The notes beneath the pieces are model-generated. The model was not told the origin of the DNA, searched no databases, and was given only the letters and a program-made list of their open reading frames with translations. Positions 7,954 to 15,169 of a stretch of DNA of 64,000 nucleotides are shown piece by piece (within the stretch, counting starts at the first letter, position 1; each line of letters begins with the position of its first letter). The translations under genes were made by a program, and so were the position numbers. The stretch is from NCBI GenBank assembly GCA_023251875.1, contig JAHEXY010000005.1, forward strand, positions 62,001 to 126,000. Reading direction: 5' to 3'. Origin of the DNA: Bacteroidota bacterium (GTDB taxonomy: Bacteria > Bacteroidota > Bacteroidia > JAHEXY01).

Positions 7954-7984
7954 ACTAAGACGAGACAAGTTTGCCAAACGTTGG
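7954..7984 (-). promoter_or_regulatory. Putative ECF promoter of the porP/sprF gene
   Basis: The minus strand reads CCAACGTTT (7984-7976), a spacer, then TCGTCTTAGT (7963-7954), with 17 bases between AAC and CGTC. It is the second copy of the element upstream of the sigma gene. The porP start codon is about 115 bp downstream, leaving a leader of roughly 105 nt. Confidence 0.62.
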
Positions 7985-8126
7985 TATGCATCTCTTTTTT
8001 AACCTATTTGGCTGATAATTAAGCTTAAAATTAAATTGGCAAATAGGATATTTTGAAGGACTTATCAGCAATTGCTAGAAGTTTTTGATAAAAGAAGGTC
8101 TTGTTAGTATCTCATTTTATTGAAGG

Positions 8127-8134
8127 CAAAGATA
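8127..8134 (-). promoter_or_regulatory. Bacteroidota -7 box (TATCTTTG) facing porP
   Basis: TATCTTTG on the minus strand matches the TAnnTTTG consensus of primary-sigma promoters in Bacteroidota. No clear TTTG -33 box sits at the usual distance; a T-run lies there instead. Transcription would start near 8120 and run toward porP. Confidence 0.4.
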
Positions 8135-8255
8135 GATATGAGTAAAAAACATGCTTGTTATACTTACCCTTATTAGGTTTAGCTACATCACCTGTTTTGG
8201 TCGAACGCTTTTGGCGCATGCTTGCCAGTAATATGATCATCTGATTGTTTTTCTG

Positions 8256-9656
8256 CTATATAAGAAACTTTGCCAAGCTATTTGCAGCATGTATGCCTGA
8301 TATAGCACAGAGGCTTATCCCTTGGCCTAATGCCGTAGAGCTGCCTGCATGATATAAATTTTGAATATAGGTGCTTTTATAAGGGATGTGTTTTTTTAGC
8401 ATAAACTCTGGTGACATAATGGGATTCATACTATTTCGGTATAAATTATATTCCGTACCCCAATTAAAAGTAGTTTGGCTATGGAGAATTTTATATTCAG
8501 AGATATGGGTTTGCCACCATCTGTCTTTTACCAATTCATCCATCATTTTAATTTGTTCTTCCTGGTTTAGGGCAACTTCATTGTCAAGATGGGTAAACAA
8601 TTTTGCAGGCAACCATCCCTCTTTTTCAAGACTTGGATCTATGATTCCAGGCTGTACAAATGCAATACATTTTTTGCCGTTTACTTTAAAGCGTAAATAA
8701 TAATTGGGATTTATACCCTTAACAGCCAAGTAAACACAAAGTCCAACCGATTGTAATGGCTGTTGATTTAATTTTTGTTTTTCAGATTCTGAAAAGTCAT
8801 CTACTAGTTCTGAATAAGTTCCAATACCGCTGTAATTAGATATGATACCATCGGCAGCAACAGTTTCACCGGCTTTTGTTGTAATTCCCGTAGCAACTTT
8901 ATTTTTTGTGCAAATAGATTTTACTTTGGTATTGTATGTAATTTCTATTTCTAGTTTTTCTGCAATTGTTGTTAACGCATTTGTTAATGATGCAATTCCA
9001 CCCATTGGATAATAAGCGCCTGAATGGTGCATTAGGCTTGGAATAAGCGATAAAGTACTTACGGAATTGTTCAATGGTTGACCAGAAATAAGCGCCCAAA
9101 CACCTAATGCTTTTTGTACGGCTTGAGGTAAATGAGACCGTTCAAGCACATTGCCTAAGGAGCCGGTTAAAAATGGAATGTGAAGCAAAACATTGCTAAA
9201 AAGCATGTCCATAAAATTGGGATGTGCTTTATAGGATAAAGGTTGTAGCGTTTGATGAATTTTGGTTACATGTGAAAGAAAACTTTTATAAGTAGAAGCG
9301 CTTCCTTTAAATTTTTGTTCCAATATTGTTGCAGTATCCTCTATATTTTTATGAAATGCAATTTCTGTTTCGTTTTCATGAAGCACATGATAAACTTTAT
9401 CTACTAATTTAAAATTGGTAATATCATGTATGTTGACATGAATTTGCTGCATTGCCCATTCTAAGCCTGGTTTATCAAACAGAATATAAAAACTGGAATC
9501 GAAAGAAAAGTTGTTAAATGTAATATCAGACGCAAAACCTCCTGCTTTATTTCGGGCTTCAATAATTTGAACTTTGTAACCTTGTTGAGCAAGTTTTATG
9601 GCAGTAAACAAACCTCCAATTCCGGAGCCAATAACAATGATTTTTTTATTTGCCAT
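8256..9656 (-). CDS. Phytoene desaturase (CrtI)-like FAD-dependent oxidoreductase
   Basis: 466 residues from the ATG at 9656 (MANKKIIVIGSG...). The longer form from 9665 adds only MVK. A Rossmann FAD-binding motif 'VIGSGIGGLFTAIKLAQQG' is followed by the acidic end 'IIEARNKAGGFAS'. The C-terminal 'YHAGSSTALGQGISL' closes the FAD site, as in the CrtI / retinol saturase / carotenoid oxidoreductase family. The substrate is probably a polyene or other hydrophobic molecule, but no carotenoid genes (crtB, crtE) are nearby, so it is not assigned. The start overlaps the end of the MORN-repeat gene by 11 bp, suggesting translational coupling. Confidence 0.8.
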   Translation of the reverse strand: MANKKIIVIGSGIGGLFTAIKLAQQGYKVQIIEARNKAGGFASDITFNNFSFDSSFYILFDKPGLEWAMQQIHVNIHDITNFKLVDKVYHVLHENETEIAFHKNIEDTATILEQKFKGSASTYKSFLSHVTKIHQTLQPLSYKAHPNFMDMLFSNVLLHIPFLTGSLGNVLERSHLPQAVQKALGVWALISGQPLNNSVSTLSLIPSLMHHSGAYYPMGGIASLTNALTTIAEKLEIEITYNTKVKSICTKNKVATGITTKAGETVAADGIISNYSGIGTYSELVDDFSESEKQKLNQQPLQSVGLCVYLAVKGINPNYYLRFKVNGKKCIAFVQPGIIDPSLEKEGWLPAKLFTHLDNEVALNQEEQIKMMDELVKDRWWQTHISEYKILHSQTTFNWGTEYNLYRNSMNPIMSPEFMLKKHIPYKSTYIQNLYHAGSSTALGQGISLCAISGIHAANSLAKFLI

Positions 9657-10887
9657 CTTTACCAATTTCTTTTACTTGCTTACCATTTTTGAATTCAATT
9701 TGCTTTTCTACTTTTCCTTGAGGATCCCAATAGGTCCAAGTACCGGTTTTTTGTCCTTTATCAAAGTATTGTTCTATTTCTTTGCTTCCATGATCGTACC
9801 ATGATTCGCATTTGCCATCTAGTTTTCCTTTTTTGTAATTCTGTTTCATCATTACGGTTGCATTTGAATAATAATAGATCCAAGCTCCATCTTTAATGCC
9901 TTCAATATATGATCCTTGTTCAGATAATTTACCATCGTTAAACCAATACGTCCAAGCGCCATCTTCTGTTCCATTTACGTAGGAGCCTTGGTATTGCTTA
10001 TTCCCATTCTCGTACCAAAATGTAGCGGCTCCATTTTTAACTTCATTGGTATATTGCAAATCGTATTTGGGTTTATTATTATCATACCAACCCTTCCAAG
10101 TTCCATTCATTTTTCCTTTGCTAAAATAGCCTTCGTCTTTTGGTTTTGCATCTGCGTACCATGATTTCCAAAGGCCATCTTCTAAACCGTTAACAAAATT
10201 TCCTTCTCTTTCTTTTATACTAGATTCATACCAAGCGGTCCATAAACCAGATTTTTTTCCCTGTATAAAACTGCCTTGTTTCCACAAGGTATCAGGGTGA
10301 GTTTCATACCAAAATTTCCATTCCCCATCTTGGAGGCCGTCAACAAAATTTCCCGAGCTTCCTTTATTGCCATTTGAATAATAAAAATTCCAAATGCCAG
10401 TGCGTTTGTCTTGAGTAAAAGAACCTTCCATATCTGTTTTGCCATTGCTGTACCACCAGGTCCAATGGTTTGTTTTTAAACCTGAAATACAATCGCCCTC
10501 TACACTTTTTTTACCTGTACTAAACCATTCAATGCAATGACCGTCTAGCTGATCATTTTTGTAATCAAAATCTTTTGATGGTTTTCCATCGGCATACCAA
10601 AATTGCCATTTGCCTTCTTTTTTTCCATTATTGTAATTACCGTGTTTTTCCATTTTCCCATTATCGTAATAGAAATTCCAACCGCCTATGGATTCATTTT
10701 TTTCATAAGCCCCTACACTTTTCATTTGGCCGTTATCATACCAATAGCTCCATTTGCCTGTTTTTAAAGTATCGGTAAATTGTCCTTTAAATTTCATTTT
10801 ACCATTGGGCCAATAGTGTGTGCTGTCTTTTTGGGCTAATGATTGAAAGCTGATAAAGATTAAAAGAAAAAGAATATATTTTTGCAT
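9646..10887 (-). CDS. Exported MORN-repeat protein (about 16 repeats)
   Basis: I start at the ATG at 10887 (MQKYILFLLIFISFQSLAQ), a clear signal peptide, rather than at 10935; this gives 413 residues. The rest is about 16 tandem repeats of about 23 residues, pattern G-x-W-x-x-W-Y-x-N-G-K, for example 'KTGKWSYWYDNGQMKSVG' and 'KEGKWQFWYADGKPSKDF'. These are MORN-2/YwqK-type beta-hairpin repeats, stacked into an elongated sheet. The family is often labelled 'toxin-antitoxin system YwqK family antitoxin', but there is no toxin partner here, so that label is not supported. The location is periplasmic or surface and the ligand is unknown. Confidence 0.85.
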   Translation of the reverse strand: MQKYILFLLIFISFQSLAQKDSTHYWPNGKMKFKGQFTDTLKTGKWSYWYDNGQMKSVGAYEKNESIGGWNFYYDNGKMEKHGNYNNGKKEGKWQFWYADGKPSKDFDYKNDQLDGHCIEWFSTGKKSVEGDCISGLKTNHWTWWYSNGKTDMEGSFTQDKRTGIWNFYYSNGNKGSSGNFVDGLQDGEWKFWYETHPDTLWKQGSFIQGKKSGLWTAWYESSIKEREGNFVNGLEDGLWKSWYADAKPKDEGYFSKGKMNGTWKGWYDNNKPKYDLQYTNEVKNGAATFWYENGNKQYQGSYVNGTEDGAWTYWFNDGKLSEQGSYIEGIKDGAWIYYYSNATVMMKQNYKKGKLDGKCESWYDHGSKEIEQYFDKGQKTGTWTYWDPQGKVEKQIEFKNGKQVKEIGKDGK

Positions 10888-10950
10888 GGATCGTTTTGTT
10901 GTTTCTTTTTTACAAAAATACAATACTAATTTCACAATCCTAAACGAAAA

Positions 10951-11346
10951 TTAATGAGGCTTTGGTATTGTTTCCGTTAATATTGTATTACCAGCTTTAT
11001 CATGATAGGTACAAGTCATTTTTGCAGTATCTACTATCCATTTTTCAATCCCTGATTTTGCACAATCGCTGCAAAAAGTTGGATAATTGGTTTTGCCTTG
11101 TTGATGGGCTTTTAAATCTTGTTGAAATTGTATTTTGTTACTTTGTTCGGCAATAGGCATGATTGCATATTTAGCATCTGATTGTATTTGATATTCATTT
11201 TTGCCATGATACAAAGTACGACCATCTGAAACATGGTTTTCATAACTAAGCACGCCTAATTTGATAAGCTCTTGAACATAGTTGGGGAAATCTGCTCCGC
11301 TTTTTACTTTAGCATGTGTTTCTTTTATTTGAGAAATCGTAAACAT
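10951..11346 (-). CDS. DUF1398 (YbcV-like) family protein
   Basis: 131 residues, soluble, without signal peptide. The architecture fits DUF1398: N-terminal helix 'FTISQIKETHAKVKSGADFPNYVQ', the signature 'LGVLSYENHVSDGRTLY', and a C-terminal segment with 'TFCSDCAKSGIEKWIVDTAKMTC'. The function of the family is not established. It is 11 bp downstream of a GNAT gene and near a GyrI-like gene, a neighbourhood of small stress- or ligand-related proteins. Cys residues in 'FCSDCAKSG' could bind metal, but only two are close together. Confidence 0.7.
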   Translation of the reverse strand: MFTISQIKETHAKVKSGADFPNYVQELIKLGVLSYENHVSDGRTLYHGKNEYQIQSDAKYAIMPIAEQSNKIQFQQDLKAHQQGKTNYPTFCSDCAKSGIEKWIVDTAKMTCTYHDKAGNTILTETIPKPH

Positions 11347-11357
11347 AAATTTTTCTA

Positions 11358-11807
11358 TTATTTATTAATTATTTGTTCCATTAAATACAAATCAAATCCC
11401 GGAGCCCAATAATCTTTTTCTATTTTAATAAGACCGTATCCCAGTTTTTCAAAAAATTGATACGCCAATTGATAAGTTCTTACTATTAATATATCTACAG
11501 CAGGGTCAGCTTTTAAAATAGCCAAACAATATTCTACTGCTTTTTTTCCATAGCCTTTGTTTGAAAAATCAGGATGTAGAAATATCCAATTAATTCTACC
11601 TGATTTATCGCTTGCTCTCATTTCATATCCTACTCCACCAATAATTTTATTTTCAAATTCAATTGTTAAATAGGTTTTGCTTTTAATTTCTAAATATCCA
11701 ATAAATTCAGCCACTTCATGTGGTGCAAAATGTTTTGGAACATTGAAATTGAATATCTCTAGTAATTCTTTTTGGTCTGAATGATGGTATGGTCGTATGT
11801 TTAGCAA
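11358..11807 (-). CDS. GNAT-family N-acetyltransferase
   Basis: 149 residues, the usual single-domain GNAT length. The N-terminus 'LNIRPYHHSDQKELLEIF' is the typical first strand/helix. Motif A with the acetyl-CoA loop is 'WIFLHPDFSNKGYGKKAVEY' (Q/RxxGxG/A-like 'NKGYGK'). The C-terminal 'AYQFFEKLGYGLIKIEKDYW' is the usual motif B pattern. The substrate cannot be told. It lies in a run of closely spaced minus-strand genes. Confidence 0.85.
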   Translation of the reverse strand: MLNIRPYHHSDQKELLEIFNFNVPKHFAPHEVAEFIGYLEIKSKTYLTIEFENKIIGGVGYEMRASDKSGRINWIFLHPDFSNKGYGKKAVEYCLAILKADPAVDILIVRTYQLAYQFFEKLGYGLIKIEKDYWAPGFDLYLMEQIINK

Positions 11808-11831
11808 TGTATTTTTTTTATGAAAGGTCCT

Positions 11832-12311
11832 TTATTTGAGTTTTATGGGAATCCAAATTTCTTCTTCAGATGTTGGATCATTGTTTTTATATTTTTCTCC
11901 CAATATTTCAAAATGAGGTCTATTGTCTAGAACATAGTTGGATTGGGGCAACCATACTCCAAATATGTATTGGAATATTTTAGTGTCGGTACTTAGGCCT
12001 TTAAAGAAGAAAACGGCATATAGGCCGCTAGTTAATGTAAAGGGTTCCATTTCATTCGGAACTGTGTTAAAGTTGCTCACTTCAACTGCTGCCCATTTTT
12101 CAAATTCTTTATTTATATCAAAATTGTTAAATTCAAACGAAGGGCCGTAAACTTGCATTGAAATTAAATTGGCACTCAACTTATTTTGTATTTCTTTTCG
12201 CCTAGGCATGAAAGATTGCCAAAGTTTAAAGGTAGTATTGTTGGCAAAGCTCATTGTTAAGCGCTGACCAATAAGATTTTTTTGATTTATTTTTTTAATG
12301 ATAGGTTCCAT
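11832..12311 (-). CDS. GyrI-like / AraC effector-binding-domain protein
   Basis: 159 residues. 'LIGQRLTMSFANNTTFKLWQSFMPRRKEI', the central 'FEKWAAVEVSNFNTVPNEMEPFTLTSGLYAVFFFKG' type region, and 'IFGVWLPQSNYVLDNRPHFEILGEKY' with a final 'EEIWIPIK' match the stand-alone GyrI-like (SHS2 duplication) fold. This fold binds small hydrophobic ligands in multidrug regulators such as BmrR and Rob. There is no DNA-binding domain, so it is a ligand-binding or sequestering protein at most. It is 24 bp upstream of the GNAT gene. Confidence 0.75.
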   Translation of the reverse strand: MEPIIKKINQKNLIGQRLTMSFANNTTFKLWQSFMPRRKEIQNKLSANLISMQVYGPSFEFNNFDINKEFEKWAAVEVSNFNTVPNEMEPFTLTSGLYAVFFFKGLSTDTKIFQYIFGVWLPQSNYVLDNRPHFEILGEKYKNNDPTSEEEIWIPIKLK

Positions 12312-12331
12312 TATTTATACAATGCAATTTG

Positions 12332-13009
12332 TCAATTTTTGTTGTTTAATAATTGTTTGATTGTAACCAAGTGTGAAAATAAAACTAAAGGAACTACACA
12401 ACAAGGTAGCCACACAAATGGAAAATATAAAACAGCAATATTGGGTTGTTCAAAAGCAAACTGCTGAAACGGAAAAGGGGCAGATAAAATAGCATTGATT
12501 ACAATGTTAAAGAGGAGCCCCAAACAAATGAAATTCCAAAGTAGTAGGAGTTTTTTATCTATTTTCTTTTTAATAAAACCAAAGTAAAAAATAAATGGAG
12601 CACTAAGGCCCGATAAAATATCAAAGTTACGGCCTTCAAAAGTCATCAATTCGGGAATAGCTTTATTAATAAATAACCAAAATAAAACCAATTCAACAGG
12701 AATTCTAACCATGTGTAAAATAGTTAAGGCTTTGATGTTTAAACCATCAATAAATTGTCGACCTTTTGAACTTACAAAAAGACCAATAATAAATACAAAT
12801 GGAGGTAATATTGCAATTACTAATCGAGGCGGAATAGAATTAGTGACAGTATAAAAGCCCGAAAGTGCAATGCCCATTTGAATGGCAAGCCAGGTAAGCA
12901 GTATAATTAAAGTGGTTTTAGAATTATTGCTTGCTTTGTAAAATAGGATAACTGTTAAAATCGTAGTTAATCCGAAAATTACACTAATATATGTTGGTAG
13001 GTTTTCCAT
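12332..13009 (-). CDS. Conserved polytopic membrane protein, function unknown
   Basis: 225 residues with about seven hydrophobic segments (for example 'YISVIFGLTTILTVILFY', 'VIAILPPFVFIIGLFV', 'PFVWLPCCVVPLVLFSHL'). There is no signal peptide beyond the first helix and no motif that identifies a transporter or enzyme. A central 'MTFEGRNFDILSG' loop is distinctive and probably faces outside or a ligand site. I think I have seen similar hypothetical proteins in other Bacteroidota, but cannot name a family. It is spaced 20-24 bp from both neighbours in a same-strand run. Confidence 0.75.
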   Translation of the reverse strand: MENLPTYISVIFGLTTILTVILFYKASNNSKTTLIILLTWLAIQMGIALSGFYTVTNSIPPRLVIAILPPFVFIIGLFVSSKGRQFIDGLNIKALTILHMVRIPVELVLFWLFINKAIPELMTFEGRNFDILSGLSAPFIFYFGFIKKKIDKKLLLLWNFICLGLLFNIVINAILSAPFPFQQFAFEQPNIAVLYFPFVWLPCCVVPLVLFSHLVTIKQLLNNKN

Positions 13010-13033
13010 GTGATTTTTTTATGAATAAAGACA

Positions 13034-13474
13034 TTATATTTCTTTCACAAATTCATAGCTGTTTTTTACGTAATCCATTATACAATAATAATGTGTTAAA
13101 CCATTGGTAAGCATTAAATATTTTACTCGTAATGGCATATTGTAGCGTGCAATCTGATCAAATGTAGCTTGGGTAATTTTTACTTCAGGAGCTTTGCATT
13201 CTACTAACACGAGAGGCTTTAGTTCGGTGTCATAAACCAAGATGTCGCATCGAATATTCATGCGATTGTATTTTACTGTAGTTTCAACTTGCATTAAACC
13301 TTGTGCATATTTTTTTTCGTTAATTAAAAAATGCACAGTATGCTGGCGCACCCATTCTTCGGGAGTAAGCATCACGTATTTTTTTCTTACAATGTCAAAT
13401 ATTTGTTTGCCTGATATTTCTTCTTTTATTTTAAATGAATATTCCGGGAAGTTGAGTGTAGGATACATCAGCAA
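13034..13474 (-). CDS. Stand-alone HsdR N-terminal-like (PD-(D/E)xK fold) protein
   Basis: 146 residues. The core 'NRMNIRCDILVYDTELKPLVLVECKAPEVKIT' carries D then E-x-K ('VECK'), the PD-(D/E)xK nuclease signature found in the N-terminal domain of type I restriction HsdR subunits. There is no helicase, HsdM or HsdS gene nearby, so this is an orphan domain protein and not a restriction system. Similar proteins are common in Bacteroidota and of unclear role. 'EEWVRQHTVHFLINEKKY' is the conserved N-terminal helix pair. Confidence 0.8.
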   Translation of the reverse strand: MLMYPTLNFPEYSFKIKEEISGKQIFDIVRKKYVMLTPEEWVRQHTVHFLINEKKYAQGLMQVETTVKYNRMNIRCDILVYDTELKPLVLVECKAPEVKITQATFDQIARYNMPLRVKYLMLTNGLTHYYCIMDYVKNSYEFVKEI

Positions 13475-13504
13475 ATTTTATTATTCATCTTGTACAAAAA
13501 TACT

Positions 13505-13512
13505 TACATTTG
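13505..13512 (+). promoter_or_regulatory. -7 box (TACATTTG) upstream of the WlbA-like gene
   Basis: TACATTTG fits TAnnTTTG. It lies 105 bp upstream of the ATG at 13617, and the leader would include hairpin repeat copy 2. No clear -33 box is visible. Confidence 0.35.
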
Positions 13513-13536
13513 CCCTGCAAATTTTTATCCTTATTT

Positions 13537-13577
13537 CCTCTCTATAGAATAGAGGGTGCCCAAACTTAGGGAGAGGA
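13537..13577. repeat. Dispersed CCCTCTCC hairpin repeat, copy 2 (degenerate)
   Basis: Stem CTCTAT / ATAGAG (13540-13545 and 13549-13554), followed by GGG, a spacer and TTAGGGAGAGG. It has the same hairpin-plus-G-rich-tail layout as the other copies but has diverged. Confidence 0.6.
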
Positions 13578-13616
13578 CAATAATTTTTTATTTCCCAAAA
13601 GTAAGATATATAGCTG

Positions 13617-14663
13617 ATGAATAAAAATAGTAATATGATAGATACTGGGATAGGATTTGGAATAATTGGTTGTGGAGCCATTGCAGATAGGCATGCGAAA
13701 CATATTATAGAACACAAAGAAGCTACTCTGGTTTCGGTATTTGATAACAAAACTGAAAAAGCAAATCAACTTGCTACAAAACATAAGGTGCAAGCCGTAA
13801 CTTCTTTAAAAGAATTGCTCGATAATAAAACGATTGATATTGTTTCTGTATGTACACCCAATGGTATTCATCATCAATGTGCTTTAGAAGTATTAAATGC
13901 CGGAAAGCACGTAATTGTTGAAAAACCCATGGCCCTTAAAAGAGAGCATTGTGAGGAAATGATTGAAGCCGCTTTAAAAAATAATCGTCAACTTTTTGTT
14001 GTAAAACAAAACAGGTTTAATCCTCCCATACAAGCGGTAAAAAAATTAATGGACGAAAATAAACTCGGAAAAATTTATGCCGTAATGGTAAATTGTTTCT
14101 GGAATAGAAATGAAAAATATTATAAAAATTCTGATTGGAAAGGTTCACAAGAATTAGATGGCGGAACTTTATTTACACAGTTCAGTCATTTTGTAGATAT
14201 ATTTTATTACCTCTTTGGTGATATTCAAAACATACAAGGCGTATTAAAAAATTGCAGTCACCAGGGTATGATTGAATTTGAAGATTCCGGTTGTTTTACA
14301 TTCACGTTTTCAAAGTCAGGAGCCTTGGGAAGTTTTAATTATACTACTTCTAGTTATGAACAAAACATGGAAGGTTCTATTACTATTTTTGCTGAAAATG
14401 CTACAATAAAAGTAGGTGGTCAATATTTAAATGCCATGGATTATCAAAAAACAAATGGATTTGATATTGTTGATTTGCCTGTTTCAAATACCGAAAACGA
14501 TTATGGATTTTATAAAGGCTCCATGTCTAATCACGATAAAATGATTAGCAATGTTATTGATACATTAAAAGGCCGTGGGGCAATGATGACCAATGCTGTT
14601 GAAGGAATGAAAGTGGTAAACATTATAGAAACCATGTACAAACAAGCACAATGGAGCCGATAA
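13617..14663 (+). CDS. Gfo/Idh/MocA oxidoreductase, WlbA/WbpB-like (UDP-GlcNAcA 3-dehydrogenase type)
   Basis: 348 residues. The Rossmann motif is 'GFGIIGCGAIADRHAKHI'. The 'VIVEKPMAL' loop carries the catalytic Lys of the family. 'VVKQNRFNPPIQAVK' and 'ELDGGTLFTQFSHFVDIFYYLFG' match the WlbA subgroup, which oxidises UDP-GlcNAc uronate at C3. The next gene overlaps by 13 bp and is a WlbB/WbpD-like acetyltransferase, which strongly supports the pathway assignment (UDP-2,3-diacetamido-uronic acid). The aminotransferase (WlbC/WbpE) and the C6 dehydrogenase (WbpA) of the pathway are not in the window. The substrate is inferred from sequence flavour and context. Confidence 0.82.
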   Translation: MNKNSNMIDTGIGFGIIGCGAIADRHAKHIIEHKEATLVSVFDNKTEKANQLATKHKVQAVTSLKELLDNKTIDIVSVCTPNGIHHQCALEVLNAGKHVIVEKPMALKREHCEEMIEAALKNNRQLFVVKQNRFNPPIQAVKKLMDENKLGKIYAVMVNCFWNRNEKYYKNSDWKGSQELDGGTLFTQFSHFVDIFYYLFGDIQNIQGVLKNCSHQGMIEFEDSGCFTFTFSKSGALGSFNYTTSSYEQNMEGSITIFAENATIKVGGQYLNAMDYQKTNGFDIVDLPVSNTENDYGFYKGSMSNHDKMISNVIDTLKGRGAMMTNAVEGMKVVNIIETMYKQAQWSR

Positions 14664-15112
14664 TAAAGGAAATAGGTATACGAAATGTAAAATTTGGTAA
14701 AGATGTAATGGTTGTAAAACCTGCTAATCTTTATGATTGTGAAATTGGCGACAATAGTTTTGTTGGCCCCTTTGTTGAAATACAAGGTAGTGTTACAATA
14801 GGAAAAAATACCCGGATTCAATCTCATGCTTTTATTTGCGAGTACGTAACTATTGGCGATGATTGTTTTATTTCGCACGGAGCCATGTTTATTAATGACG
14901 TGTTTGCTATTGGTGGGCCGGCAAGAGGAAGAAGAGATTTATGGAAAAGTACGAGTATAGGAAATAATGTTTCTATTGGTACTAATGCAACGGTTTTGCC
15001 GGTAAAAATTTGTGACAATGTTGTTGTGGGGGCAGGTTCTGTGGTTACAAAAGATATTATCCAATCTGGAATTTATGCAGGCAATCCTGCAAAAAAAATA
15101 AGATCAATTTAA
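14651..15112 (+). CDS. Hexapeptide-repeat N-acetyltransferase, WlbB/WbpD-like
   Basis: 153 residues of left-handed beta-helix repeats ('IGDNSFVGPFVEIQGSVTIG', 'IGNNVSIGTNATVLPVKICDNVVVGAGSVVTKDI'). 'CFISHGAMFINDVF' holds the likely catalytic His. The loop 'GGPARGRRDLWK' is characteristic of WlbB/WbpD, which acetylates the 3-amino group of UDP-GlcNAc3N-uronate. The start codon lies inside the end of the WlbA-like gene, so translation is coupled. The product sugar is used in O-antigen-type polysaccharides. Confidence 0.85.
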   Translation: MEPIIKEIGIRNVKFGKDVMVVKPANLYDCEIGDNSFVGPFVEIQGSVTIGKNTRIQSHAFICEYVTIGDDCFISHGAMFINDVFAIGGPARGRRDLWKSTSIGNNVSIGTNATVLPVKICDNVVVGAGSVVTKDIIQSGIYAGNPAKKIRSI

Positions 15113-15124
15113 AATTCCAAACCT

Positions 15125-15152
15125 CCCTCTCCCATGGGGAGAGGGTAAGGGC
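15125..15152. repeat. Dispersed CCCTCTCC hairpin repeat, copy 3
   Basis: Near-perfect arms CCCTCTCCC (15125-15133) and GGGAGAGGG (15137-15145), with tail TAAGGGCA. It lies in the 57-bp gap between the acetyltransferase and glycosyltransferase genes. Confidence 0.8.
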
Positions 15153-15169
15153 ATAAAATTTAATCTCCA

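Larger units (their letters stand above)
7839..8255. other. 417-bp intergenic region upstream of porP
   Basis: It contains the ECF-like promoter at 7954-7984, a TATCTTTG box on the minus strand at 8127-8134, and a 42-codon minus-strand frame at 8112-8240 whose reality is doubtful. I see no RNA gene or repeat in the remainder. Confidence 0.6.

Noticed and set aside
9646-10887. YwqK-type 'antitoxin' of a toxin-antitoxin pair
   Set aside because: The protein is exported and made only of MORN repeats, and no toxin-like partner lies beside it.
13034-13474. Remnant of a type I restriction system
   Set aside because: The HsdR-N-like protein is complete as a small stand-alone domain, with no HsdM, HsdS or helicase sequence nearby.
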